Origin: an uncultured Pseudodesulfovibrio sp.
Lineage (GTDB): Bacteria > Desulfobacterota > Desulfovibrionia > Desulfovibrionales > Desulfovibrionaceae
Assembly: GCF_963675635.1 (NCBI RefSeq)
Contig: NZ_OY776488.1
Location: 1,835,501 to 1,899,500 of the forward strand
DNA: 64,000 bases
Direction: 5' to 3'
Every line of letters starts with the position of its first letter. The stretch's first letter is position 1. The position numbers were made by a program, and so were the translations under genes. The notes under the pieces are model-generated. The model searched no databases. It worked only from the letters and a program-made list of their open reading frames with translations, and was not told where the DNA came from. Shown piece by piece: positions 44,846 to 53,761 of the stretch.

Positions 44846-45087
44846 GGCAATAATAATGCATATGAGCGAAAGCCTGAAAATTCCAGAAAAAAGCTGAAAA
44901 GCACGTTTACATTTCGAAGAGAACTCCCCGGAAGGCACATGACTTGTCTTCTGACAAGCAACTTTCAGGCAGTGTGAAATCCGGGGGAAATGGGTTCGAT
45001 TTGATTCATGCTGTTCGTTCGCCGTAAAGAAAGGATACGCGGGGAATGCTGTGCGGCATTTTTGTCGCAACACCGGGAGCAATTATC

Positions 45088-45867
45088 ATGGATTCTTTCA
45101 GTTACGAGATACACGAATACAAGGCCGGGTTTTCCAAAACCCCTATCAAGTCGATCCGCGAGGTTCCACTGACGATCGTGCTCAACGGAAAAGAAGTTGT
45201 GACTCTGTTGTGTACGGCAAAACACCCGGAATACCTGGCTGTCGGCTTTCTCAAATCCGACGCATTCCTGTCCAGCCCGGACCAGATCACGGACCTGACC
45301 GTCCGCGACGAGGGCGACCGGCTGGTGGCAGAGGTCGAAACATGCCACGATCCGTGGAAGAACCGGATTCTGGAACGGTCCATCACTTCCGGCTGCGGCA
45401 AAGGCACCAACTTCGGCCGCAACACAGCGACCATTTCCAAACGCCGCGTCAATGGTGATGTCAGAGTCACCCCTGAACAAATCCTCTCCCTAGCGCGACA
45501 GCTGCATGAGCGGTCCACCCTGTATAACGCCACACGAGGCTGTCACAACTCCTCACTGTGTACGCCGGACGAAATGCTGCTGTTCCGAGAGGATATAGGC
45601 AGACATAACGCCATCGACATGATCTGCGGCCAGTGTTTCCTCGACGATGTCTCCGTTGATGACAAACTTATTGTATCCACAGGACGCATTGCCTCGGAAA
45701 TACTGCTCAAGGTCATCCGCATCGGTGTGCCCATCCTCGCTTCCACAGCAGTAGCCACCAGCTTTTCCGTAGAATTGGCACGCAAGACCGGCATCACCCT
45801 TATCGGCAACATCAAGGATGACAGCTTCTGGGTATACAACGATAACAAGCGGATCATCGGCTTTTAA
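45088..45867 (+). CDS. fdhD: FdhD, sulfurtransferase for formate dehydrogenase
   Basis: The 259-residue protein has PLTIVLNGKEVVTLLCTAKH, the SGCGKGTN loop with the conserved cysteine, and FREDIGRHNAIDMICG, all typical of FdhD. It passes sulfur from a cysteine desulfurase to the molybdenum or tungsten bis-MGD cofactor of FdhA. The ATG at 45088 has GGGAG upstream. It precedes fdhE but is separated by 336 bases with its own regulatory dyad. Confidence 0.92.
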   Translation: MDSFSYEIHEYKAGFSKTPIKSIREVPLTIVLNGKEVVTLLCTAKHPEYLAVGFLKSDAFLSSPDQITDLTVRDEGDRLVAEVETCHDPWKNRILERSITSGCGKGTNFGRNTATISKRRVNGDVRVTPEQILSLARQLHERSTLYNATRGCHNSSLCTPDEMLLFREDIGRHNAIDMICGQCFLDDVSVDDKLIVSTGRIASEILLKVIRIGVPILASTAVATSFSVELARKTGITLIGNIKDDSFWVYNDNKRIIGF

Positions 45868-46203
45868 ACGCACCGCCCGGAATTCTCACGGCTTTCATCG
45901 GATCCAACCAAGCTCCTCCGGATGAACATTGCATCGTGAACGACTTTTTTTCATGAAATTGAAGGAATCTATAGAAAATCATCCTTTTCATCGACTTTTT
46001 TCACATCGTCGGAACATACTGAATTGTAGACCTTTTCAGCTCTATTTATGCCCCAAAAGACATAATATTCAATAAAAAATAGACTTTTATTACTAGCGTT
46101 TATGTACGCTTTGTGTCAAAGCTTGAGTAAGTTTTAAGTCTTTGGCACCATAGGCAGGCGTCCATAGTGTTTTCTTCAACCGAACCATAAAAAAGGACAC
46201 ACC
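45868..46203. other. Intergenic region before fdhE
   Basis: No gene is visible. The stretch is AT-rich after 46000 and contains the TTATGCC/GACATAA dyad listed separately, and a small hairpin CTTT-GTGT-CAAAG near 46110. The fdhE promoter is probably next to the dyad. Confidence 0.4.
46046..46065. promoter_or_regulatory. Dyad upstream of fdhE
   Basis: TTATGCC-N6-GACATAA is palindromic with one mismatch and corresponds to the perfect TTATGTC-N6-GACATAA dyad upstream of fdhA (48072-48091). The same spacing at both fdh promoters suggests a shared regulator. Confidence 0.5.
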
Positions 46204-47091
46204 ATGGAATTTAATGTGGAACAATATCAACGGCGATTTGAAAAAAAGATCACCCAACTGAAAGGCAAATCCTACATTTCCGAGGAGCTCGTTGATCTGC
46301 TGGCTGCCGTGGCCCGAATGCAATTGAAGGCCCGCATTGACGCAACCGTGGTCTTGCCGAGCGACAGCGAACTGGCTCCGCCCGAAGCCGTGTTTCAGGG
46401 CGTCTCGTTGATCGCGCGCGAATCGTTTCCGCACGACAGCGCACAGGCCGCACAACTGTTGCAGGATCTTATAGGCTTGCTCAACAAGACAGGTGGTCCC
46501 TTGGGTGACGGCGCCAAGGCAGTAGCCAAAGCCATCGAGGACGGCGAATTCACTCCTGCTGAGCTGTTCCATAAATATCTGAACGACGACACTGCATTTT
46601 TTGCTTCCTGGGCCGAACGCACTCCGGGAGCCCCCAAGGCCATCGCTTTTCTCGCGTTCGCTTCGCTCGGTCCGTCCATTGAGGCCGCCGCAGACATCCT
46701 GGCCGAAAAACTGCCGGAAATGAAAGTCCCGGAAGTGGGAACATGCCCCATCTGTGGCAGCTTGCCGCTCATTTCCTCTCTCAAGGAAAAAGAAGGATTC
46801 CGGCACGCCACCTGTTCGTTCTGCCGACATGAATACCGGATCAAACGCATTGCCTGTCCGGTATGCGGAGAAGACGATCAGAAAAAACTGACGTTCTTTA
46901 CCGTAGATGAAGAACCGGGATTTCGCGTGGACGTCTGCGAATCTTGCAAAACCTACATCAAGACCATTGATTTCAGGAATCTCGACCGAATAGCCGTACC
47001 CGTTCTCGACGATCTGGACTCTCTGGCCCTTGATTATGTGGCTGCCGGGCAGGGATACAAACGCGCAACACTTTCCGCCTGGGGATTCTAA
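46204..47091 (+). CDS. fdhE: FdhE, formate dehydrogenase accessory protein
   Basis: The 295-residue protein has a helical N-terminal half and a C-terminal half with four CxxC pairs (CPICG, CSFCR, CPVCG, CESCK), the rubredoxin-like metal sites characteristic of FdhE. It helps mature exported formate dehydrogenases before Tat transport. It lies 13 bases before the transposase-like gene in the same direction. Confidence 0.92.
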   Translation: MEFNVEQYQRRFEKKITQLKGKSYISEELVDLLAAVARMQLKARIDATVVLPSDSELAPPEAVFQGVSLIARESFPHDSAQAAQLLQDLIGLLNKTGGPLGDGAKAVAKAIEDGEFTPAELFHKYLNDDTAFFASWAERTPGAPKAIAFLAFASLGPSIEAAADILAEKLPEMKVPEVGTCPICGSLPLISSLKEKEGFRHATCSFCRHEYRIKRIACPVCGEDDQKKLTFFTVDEEPGFRVDVCESCKTYIKTIDFRNLDRIAVPVLDDLDSLALDYVAAGQGYKRATLSAWGF

Positions 47092-47104
47092 CGCAGAGGT
47101 GACC

Positions 47105-48034
47105 ATGTCAGCCTTGAACCAGAACATTATGCACAAAACATCGCACAGCATGCCCGCAGACTGCACGCCGGACATCGACGAAGAATTCGATGTACTTTTG
47201 CATGACGATATCAAGGCGCGAAACTATCTTCTTGAACGGGCATGGCCCACAGGGGACCCGTTCTGTCCACGATGCGGTCACCGCAAGGTCTACACCCTGT
47301 CGGGCGAACGACTGCGGTGTGCCAGTTGCAAATACACCTTCCAGCCCTTTTCAGGCCGGTGGATCAACAACGGTGCACTCAGCCCATCCGAATGGCTGCG
47401 ACTTATCGTCCTGTTTGTGCAGGAGTGTTCAGTTCACCAGATGAAGGAACAGCTCGGTCTGTCATACAATACTGTATATAAAGCACTGACCGCCATCAGA
47501 TTCGCCATTCTTGGTCACGCCCTGGATGCGCGGCAGCTTATCAGCTCGGCCACGGGACTTGACTCGTATCTCAATGGCAACAGGCTGACAGGCGGCCCCC
47601 GTGAAATGCACATGGACACCATTCCGGTCTACGGCATCCTCCGCCGTGACGACATTGTGTTCATCGATCTCGTGCCTGGATTTCAAGCAGAAACGCTCTT
47701 TCACTTTCACATGAACTTCCACCTGAAACTCATCCGAACAGGCAACCTCGTCTATACGGACAGATACAAGGATTACGACACGCTCATCTTCTGCGGCAAC
47801 GACTCGCTCCCCTACGACGTGATCCGCCGTTACGACGAACCGCCGCATATCGACGCAGTACAGGACGAATTCTGGGATTATGCCCAGTCACGCATCAAGA
47901 AATTCCGCGGCATCTCCTGCCAACGATTCCCCCTCTACATGAAGGAACTCGAATTCCGGTTCAACAACCGGGACAAGTCCATCGCCGAAATGCTGGCCGC
48001 GTACCTGTGCGCGCTGGTGCCCACCCTAGAATAA
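47105..48034 (+). CDS. IS1595/ISXO2-type transposase-like protein inside the fdh cluster
   Basis: The 309-residue protein has an N-terminal zinc ribbon (CPRCGHRKVY, then LRCASCKYTFQPFSG), a helix-turn-helix (HQMKEQLGLSYNTVYKAL) and an ISXO2-like DDE domain (HMDTIPVYG, VYTDRYKDYDTLIF, DEFWDYAQSRIKKFRG and LYMKELEFRFNNRD). The two Asp and one Glu positions seem present. It is intact, in line with fdhE 13 bases upstream and fdhA downstream, and I find no terminal repeats or target duplication at its ends. It may be a domesticated transposase used as a DNA-binding protein. Confidence 0.82.
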   Translation: MSALNQNIMHKTSHSMPADCTPDIDEEFDVLLHDDIKARNYLLERAWPTGDPFCPRCGHRKVYTLSGERLRCASCKYTFQPFSGRWINNGALSPSEWLRLIVLFVQECSVHQMKEQLGLSYNTVYKALTAIRFAILGHALDARQLISSATGLDSYLNGNRLTGGPREMHMDTIPVYGILRRDDIVFIDLVPGFQAETLFHFHMNFHLKLIRTGNLVYTDRYKDYDTLIFCGNDSLPYDVIRRYDEPPHIDAVQDEFWDYAQSRIKKFRGISCQRFPLYMKELEFRFNNRDKSIAEMLAAYLCALVPTLE

Positions 48035-48071
48035 CGCCCTTTTGGTGCAAGACCATGGGGCAGATATCATT

Positions 48072-48091
48072 TTATGTCTTTTTTGACATAA
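48072..48091. promoter_or_regulatory. Perfect dyad TTATGTC-N6-GACATAA upstream of fdhA
   Basis: The 7-bp arms are exact complements around six T residues, 38 bases after the transposase-like gene. A one-mismatch version occurs before fdhE. TATATAAA at 48117-48124 downstream could be a -10 region, placing the dyad where an activator would bind. Confidence 0.55.
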
Positions 48092-48234
48092 TGGATTAGT
48101 TTTTATTTCAGTCACTTATATAAAAACCCTTCTAATGTAGCTGTGTAAAAGTCGAAAGAAGACCTCTTCTTTTGAACTCTTCCCCACAATCCCCCATAAC
48201 GGGGATAACGGAATTTACTGGGAGAGGTACGCTC

Positions 48235-48465
48235 ATGCGTTTTTCACACAACCATTCGTCGGCTGCAAACGCGACAGATCCAACGCCCTTCGGCGGCCTT
48301 GGGTTTGCCACGGACAGTGTCCATGCGGCGGCGCAGGAAATGGTCCTGACACCTCTCTGTCATCACGACAGATCAGGAACCGACCTGCCCGCCCCGGACC
48401 AAATCGTGCAGCCAAGCGGCTACGAGTTACTCGTGACATTAGGTTGCGAGATTCGCGGGCGATAA
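48235..48465 (+). CDS. Possible 76-residue leader ORF before fdhA
   Basis: An ATG preceded by GGGAGAGG opens a 76-codon frame ending 25 bases before fdhA. The sequence (MRFSHNHSSAANATDP..., LGCEIRGR) has no recognisable domain or signal. The same bases can fold into a hairpin (48344-48378: TCCTGA and TCTGTC with GACAGA and TCAGGA) and a second, GCGGG/CCCGC, just before the fdhA ribosome site. The region may be a regulatory leader, with or without translation of this frame. Confidence 0.4.
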   Translation: MRFSHNHSSAANATDPTPFGGLGFATDSVHAAAQEMVLTPLCHHDRSGTDLPAPDQIVQPSGYELLVTLGCEIRGR

Positions 48466-48490
48466 CCCGCACTCAACATTAGGAGGTCGA

Positions 48491-51400
48491 ATGCATACCA
48501 ACCGAAGGAACTTCCTCAAGCTCTCCGCTGTCGCGGCTACTGCCACGGCTTTTGGCGGACTCGGGCTTGGCTGTACTGCGAAAAAGGCACCCCTTGCCGA
48601 TCGCGCTGAAGCCATGACGCCCAAATGGAGCAAACAGACAACGACTATCTGCTGTTACTGTGCAGTTGGGTGCGGTCTCGTTGTTAATACGTCCCTCAAG
48701 GACAAACGGGCCATCAACGTTGAAGGTGATCCCGATCATCCCGTCAATGAAGGCTCGCTCTGCGCAAAAGGCGCATCCATCTGGCAGCTGGCCGAAAATG
48801 ATCGTCGCCCGGACTCTGTTCTCTACAGAGCTCCTTACTCCAAAGAATTCAAAAAAGTCTCTCTGAGCTGGGCATTGGAAAAAATCGCCCATAACGTCAA
48901 GAAGAGCCGTGATGAAACTTTCACTTACAAGAATGCAAAAGGACAGATAGTCAATCGCTGCGACGGCATCGCCTCTGTCGGTTCCGCCGCTCTCGATAAC
49001 GAGGAGTGCTGGGCTTACCAGACAATGCTCCGCAGCCTCGGTCTGGTGTATGTGGAACACCAGGCTCGTATCTGACACAGCGCAACTGTTGCGGCTCTGG
49101 CAGAGTCGTTCGGACGCGGTGCGATGACCAATCACTGGATCGATATCCAGAACGCTGATTGCATTCTTATCATGGGCAGTAACGCTGCCGAAAACCACCC
49201 CATCTCCTTCAAGTGGGTAACCAGGGCGCAGGAAAAGGGTGCAACCCTGATCCACGTCGATCCCCGTTTCACCAGGACCTCGGCAAAGGCCGACATGTAT
49301 GCGGGCATTCGCTCCGGCGCGGACATCGCTGTCCTCGGCGGCATGATCAAATATATCCTGGACAATGACCTGATCTTCAAGGATTACGTGGTCAATTACA
49401 CCAACGCTTCCTTTATCATCGGCGACGACTATACCTTCGACGATGGCATCTTCGCCGGGTACAACCCCGAGACCAGAAGCTACGATAAATCCAAGTGGGC
49501 CTTTGCCATGGATGCCGAAGGCAATCCCAGAAAAGACCCCACCCTCAAAGATCCCAAATGCGTTTATCAGATGCTCAAGAAGCACTATGAACGCTACAAT
49601 CTGGACAAAGCTTCATCCATCTCCGGCATGAGCAAGGATGAACTGGTCAAGCTGTACGAAACATACGCTGCGACCGGCGTTGCCAACAAGGCCGGTACCA
49701 TCATGTACGCAATGGGCTGGACCCAGCACACCGTCGGCGTGCAGAACATCCGGTCCATGGCCATGATCCAATTGCTGCTCGGCAATATTGGTGTGGCTGG
49801 CGGCGGCGTCAACGCCTTGCGTGGCGAATCCAACGTTCAGGGTTCCACAGACCACTGTCTGCTGTACCACATCCTGCCCGGCTACCTGAAGACTCCCAAA
49901 GCGGGTCAGGACACGCTGGCGATGTACGACAAAGCATACACCCCGGTCTCCAATGATCCTAAATCCGCCAACTGGTGGCAGAACTACCCGAAATACTCCG
50001 CTTCTCTGCTCAAATCCATGTGGCAGAACGACACACCGGCGGATGCATACCAGTTCCTTCCCCGTCTGGACTCGGCAGCCGCCAGCGAATATTCCTGGCT
50101 CACCCTGTTCGACAAGATGGAAAAGGGACAGTTTCAGGGGCTGTTCGCTTGGGGCATGAACCCGGCCTGTTCCGGCGCAAATGCCAACAAGAACCGCCGT
50201 GCTCTCGGCAAACTCGACTGGCTCGTCAATGTCAATATCTTCCCAAATGAAACCGGTTGGTTCTGGGAAGGACCTGACATGAAGCCCGAAGAGATCAAGA
50301 CCGAAGTCTTCTTCCTGCCCTGCGCAGTATCCATCGAAAAGGAAGGCTCCGTCACCAACTCTGGCCGCTGGATGCAGTGGCGTTACAAAGGTCCGGATGC
50401 ACCGCACGGTCTGAAACCGGACGGCGACCTCATGTATGAATTGATGCATGAGATTCAGACCCTCTACAAAAAAGACGGCGGCGCATACCCCGAGCCGATT
50501 ACTCGACTCACCTGGGAGGGCATCGCCACTGACGGCGTGTTCGACCCGCACAAAACCGCCAAGCTCATCAACGGACATTTCACCCGCGACATCGAGATCA
50601 AGGGCAAAATGTACAAGAAGGGCGACCTTGTGCCGAGCTTCGCATTCCTCCAGGCCGACGGTTCAACCGCTTCGGGCAACTGGCTGTACTGCAACTCATA
50701 CACGGAAAAAGGCAACATGGCTGCACGACGCAGCTTGGCCCAGACCCCTGAACAGGCGAAAATCGGCTTGTATCCGAACTTCTCCTGGTGTTGGCCGGTT
50801 AACCGCCGCGTGCTCTACAACCGCGCTTCCGTGGACCTTCAGGGCAAACCCTACAACCCGGAAAAGCCTGTCATCGAATGGAACGGAGAAAAATGGATTG
50901 GTGATGTGCCTGACGGCGGATGGGCTCCGGGCTCCAAGTACGCCTTTATCATGCGCAAACACGGCTTCGGCCAGTTGTACGGCCCCGGCCGCGCAGACGG
51001 TCCGCTGCCAGAATACTATGAACCGCTGGAATGTCCGGTCAAGGCCCACCCCTTCTCCGGCACCCTGCACAACCCGACCGCCTTGAGATTCGACTCCGAA
51101 GAAAAGGCTGTCTGTGATCCCAAGTACCCGTTCGTCGGCACCACATACCGTGTCACCGAGCACTGGCAGACCGGTCTGATGACAAGAAACTGCGCATGGC
51201 TCACAGAGTGTGAACCGCAGGTATTCGTTGAGATGAGCCCGGAACTGGCAGAACTCAGAGGCTTCGAAAACGGCGAAAAGGTCATGGTTGATTCGATCCG
51301 TGGCTCCATCTGGGCCATTGCCATCGTAACCAAACGACTGAAACCATTTGAGGTGCAGGGAACCACCGTCCATCAGGTTGGTCTGCCCTGGCACTTTGGC

Positions 51401-51517
51401 TGGACATGGCCCAAGGATGGCGGTGACACAGCCAACATCCTGACTCCGTCCGTCGGCGACCCGAACACCGGCATCCCTGAAACCAAGGCCTTTATGGTCA
51501 ACGTCCGCAAGGCGTAA
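48491..51517 (+). CDS. fdhA: Selenocysteine formate dehydrogenase catalytic subunit
   Basis: The 1008-residue protein starts with a Tat signal (NRRNFLKLSAVAATATAFGG) and a [4Fe-4S] motif (CCYCAVGCG). The TGA at 49073-49075 is in frame and sits in VEHQARI-U-HSATVAALAE, the exact context of selenocysteine in formate dehydrogenases, so it is read as Sec and not as a stop. Downstream are the bis-MGD (W or Mo) binding domains. Tat export with FdhB places it in the periplasm, where it oxidises formate. Strong AGGAGG site before the ATG. Confidence 0.95.
49085..49106 (+). promoter_or_regulatory. SECIS element for fdhA selenocysteine insertion
   Basis: Nine bases after the UGA, ACTG-T-[T]-GC can pair with GC-A-G-AGT around the loop GGCTCTG, with one G-G mismatch and a bulged T, like the E. 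coli fdhF SECIS. It would recruit SelB. Confidence 0.65.
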
Positions 51518-51531
51518 AGGAGGAATGACAC

Positions 51532-52260
51532 ATGAGTAAGACATTCTTCATCGACCTGACCAAGTGTACGGCCTGCCGTGGTTGCCAGGTTGCTTGTAAA
51601 CAATGGAAAAAACTGCCCGCAGAAAAGACCGAAAACTGGGGCTCCCACCAGAACCCCAAAGACCTGTCGGGTGTTACGCTGAAACTCGTCCGTTTTGAAG
51701 AAGTGGGCGAAGGCCCGGAGCTCCAGTGGCTGTTCTTCCCGGAACAATGCCGTCACTGTGTAGAACCACCGTGTCTGGATGCCATGACCGTACCCGGTTC
51801 CATCGTGCACGATCAGGAAACAGGCGCAGTCGTCTACACTGAATTGACTGCCAAGGAACCGGACAAGGATGGCTTTGGCATGTCCTGTCCTTACGACATC
51901 CCCCGTATCAACGAAGAAACCGGCCAGGTGGTCAAATGCGACATGTGCATTGACCGCGTCAAAGTCGGCATGCTGCCTGCCTGTGTGCAGACCTGCCCCA
52001 CCGGGGCCATGAACTTCGGTGATCGCGAAGAGATGCTTGCCCTGGCCGACACACACCTGGAGAAAGCACTGAAGCGGTTTCCGGATGCGGAACTCGTCGA
52101 TGCCGACAGCGTGCGCGTCATCTATCTCGTGCAGACCAACCCGGACAGTTACTACGAGTCAATGTCAGCTGATGCTTCCTCCATCCACAAGAGAGGCCCC
52201 ATGACCAGAAAGCAGTTCCTGGCCAAACTGGGCAGCCCCATCAAACGGATGAATGGATAA
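51532..52260 (+). CDS. fdhB: Formate dehydrogenase iron-sulfur subunit
   Basis: The 242-residue protein carries four [4Fe-4S] cluster motifs (CTACRGCQVACKQW, CRHCVEPPC, SCPYDIPR, and CDMCIDRV...CVQTCPTGAM), as in FdhB/FdnH-type subunits, and has no signal of its own, so it is co-exported with FdhA. It passes electrons to periplasmic cytochrome c3 in these bacteria. AAAGGAGG precedes the ATG, 14 bases after fdhA. No membrane or cytochrome subunit follows. Confidence 0.94.
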   Translation: MSKTFFIDLTKCTACRGCQVACKQWKKLPAEKTENWGSHQNPKDLSGVTLKLVRFEEVGEGPELQWLFFPEQCRHCVEPPCLDAMTVPGSIVHDQETGAVVYTELTAKEPDKDGFGMSCPYDIPRINEETGQVVKCDMCIDRVKVGMLPACVQTCPTGAMNFGDREEMLALADTHLEKALKRFPDAELVDADSVRVIYLVQTNPDSYYESMSADASSIHKRGPMTRKQFLAKLGSPIKRMNG

Positions 52261-52270
52261 CACCATACCA

Positions 52271-52301
52271 TCCCGGTGCGGACCGCACGTCCGCACCGGG
52301 A
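52271..52301 (+). terminator. Hairpin after fdhB
   Basis: TCCCGGTGCGGA (52271-52282) and TCCGCACCGGGA (52290-52301) form a perfect 12-bp stem. The following CTCTCTCTTGG is a weak T tract. It probably ends the fdhAB transcript. Confidence 0.65.
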
Positions 52302-52360
52302 CTCTCTCTTGGAGAACATCTCCGCAAATCGTGCCGCTCGGACCTACGGCACATAGTGCA

Positions 52361-52407
52361 CGGAGTTTTTCAGACCCCGACGTTCACCGTGCGTCGGGGT
52401 CGCTCCG
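52361..52407 (+). other. Second hairpin between fdhB and the binding-protein gene
   Basis: GACCCCGACG (52373-52382) pairs with CGTCGGGGTC (52392-52401); CGGAG and CTCCG extend it outside a bulge that includes TTTTTCA. It has no T tract after the stem on the plus strand. On the minus strand the bulge supplies AAAAA, so a terminator role is unclear. Confidence 0.45.
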
Positions 52408-52528
52408 TAAACGACTTCATGACAGATGCAGTATTGTGGGGTTATGAGGATTTCTTGTCTTTTTGAAGCCAAGCCGGTAACGAACACTGGCAATGCATTC
52501 ACACAAGCGTCGAGCACGGAGCCGAATA

Positions 52529-53761
52529 ATGCGAGCCAGTTTTTTTGCACTCATACTTTTCTGCCTGCCCCTGATTCTGGGCATGGGTGGATGCGACCCC
52601 TCAGACAAATCCGCGACCACGGGTTCGATGTCTCCCGGCGTGACCGACACACAGATAGTTCTCGGCTCCTCTTTGGCCCTGACCGGACATGCGGGATACC
52701 TCGGCACACAGACGCTGCGCGGAGCTGAAGCATATATCCGCCACGTCAACGACAATGGCGGAGTGCATGGACGCTCCATAAAGATCAAGGCCGTGGATGA
52801 TTCCTACGATCCGCCCAAATGCCTTGCCAACACACAAAAATTCATTATCGACAACGATGTTTTCGCGCTGTTCTGCTATGTGGGCACACCAACCACGGTC
52901 AAGGCTCTGCCACTTGTTGAAGAAGCGCGCATACCACTCGTGGGCATGTTCACCGGCGCCAACGTCCTGCGCCAGCCATTCAACCGATATGTAGTGAACA
53001 TCCGGGCATCCTATTATCAGGAAACCAAAGACGCCGTGCGGCACATGGTCAATGATCTTGGCCTTCGAAAGATCGCGGTGTTCTACCAATACGACACCTA
53101 TGGATTCGACGGGCTCATCGGCACCGAGCTTGCGCTCAAGGAATTCAATATCGAACCCGTGGCTCGCGGCTGGTACATCCGGGGTACCGAAAATATTGAT
53201 GAAGGGTTGGAGAAAATCCGTAAATCCGGTGCTGAAGCCGTTGTTATGATCGGCACGTACGATGCCTGCGCTAGGTTCATCAACAAGGCGGGAGAACGTA
53301 ACTACACCCCGACATTCTACACGGTGTCCTTTGTGGGTGCCGAAGAGCTGGCACGACGCATCAAGACCGATGTACCCGTCAAAGTTCTCATGTCGCAAGT
53401 TGTCCCGGCCCCGACCGATGAGCCAAGAAACACCACGAGCACGGCAAGCGAATACATTACCCTTCTGGACCGATATTTTCCAAATGATACCCCGAGCTTC
53501 GTCGGGCTGGAAGGATTTCTCAATGCACGGATCATGGTGGAAGGGTTGCAAAAAGCGGGACGATTCCTGACGCGTGAAAATTTCATCGACGCTATTGAAT
53601 CCATCCGCAACTTCAAACTCGGCCCGGGAATGTCGATCACATATGGTCCCCATGATAGACAGGGGCTTGAAGCCATATACTTCACCCGGCTTCGGGATGG
53701 TCAATTCATACCGTTCTCCGACTGGCAAGGCTTGAAGCAGGAATTGGAGGTCACGCCATGA
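52529..53761 (+). CDS. Branched-chain-amino-acid-type periplasmic binding lipoprotein
   Basis: The 410-residue protein has an N-terminal hydrophobic signal ending GMGGCDPS, a probable lipobox, and a LivJ-type class I fold (QIVLGSSLALTGHAGYLG, GGVHGRSIKIKAVDDSYDP, AVFYQYDTYGFDG). No permease or ATPase gene adjoins; instead a histidine kinase overlaps its end (53758). It probably presents a ligand to the kinase's periplasmic domain instead of a transporter. ATG 52529 was chosen because GGAG lies eight bases upstream. Confidence 0.85.
   Translation: MRASFFALILFCLPLILGMGGCDPSDKSATTGSMSPGVTDTQIVLGSSLALTGHAGYLGTQTLRGAEAYIRHVNDNGGVHGRSIKIKAVDDSYDPPKCLANTQKFIIDNDVFALFCYVGTPTTVKALPLVEEARIPLVGMFTGANVLRQPFNRYVVNIRASYYQETKDAVRHMVNDLGLRKIAVFYQYDTYGFDGLIGTELALKEFNIEPVARGWYIRGTENIDEGLEKIRKSGAEAVVMIGTYDACARFINKAGERNYTPTFYTVSFVGAEELARRIKTDVPVKVLMSQVVPAPTDEPRNTTSTASEYITLLDRYFPNDTPSFVGLEGFLNARIMVEGLQKAGRFLTRENFIDAIESIRNFKLGPGMSITYGPHDRQGLEAIYFTRLRDGQFIPFSDWQGLKQELEVTP

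Noticed and set aside
47092-48060. The transposase-like gene as a recent insertion sequence
   Set aside because: No terminal inverted repeats or target-site duplication were found at its borders, and it is closely spaced in line with fdhE.
49073-49075. fdhA as a pseudogene or two genes broken by TGA
   Set aside because: The codon lies exactly at the known selenocysteine position, the frame is the same on both sides, and a SECIS-like hairpin follows.
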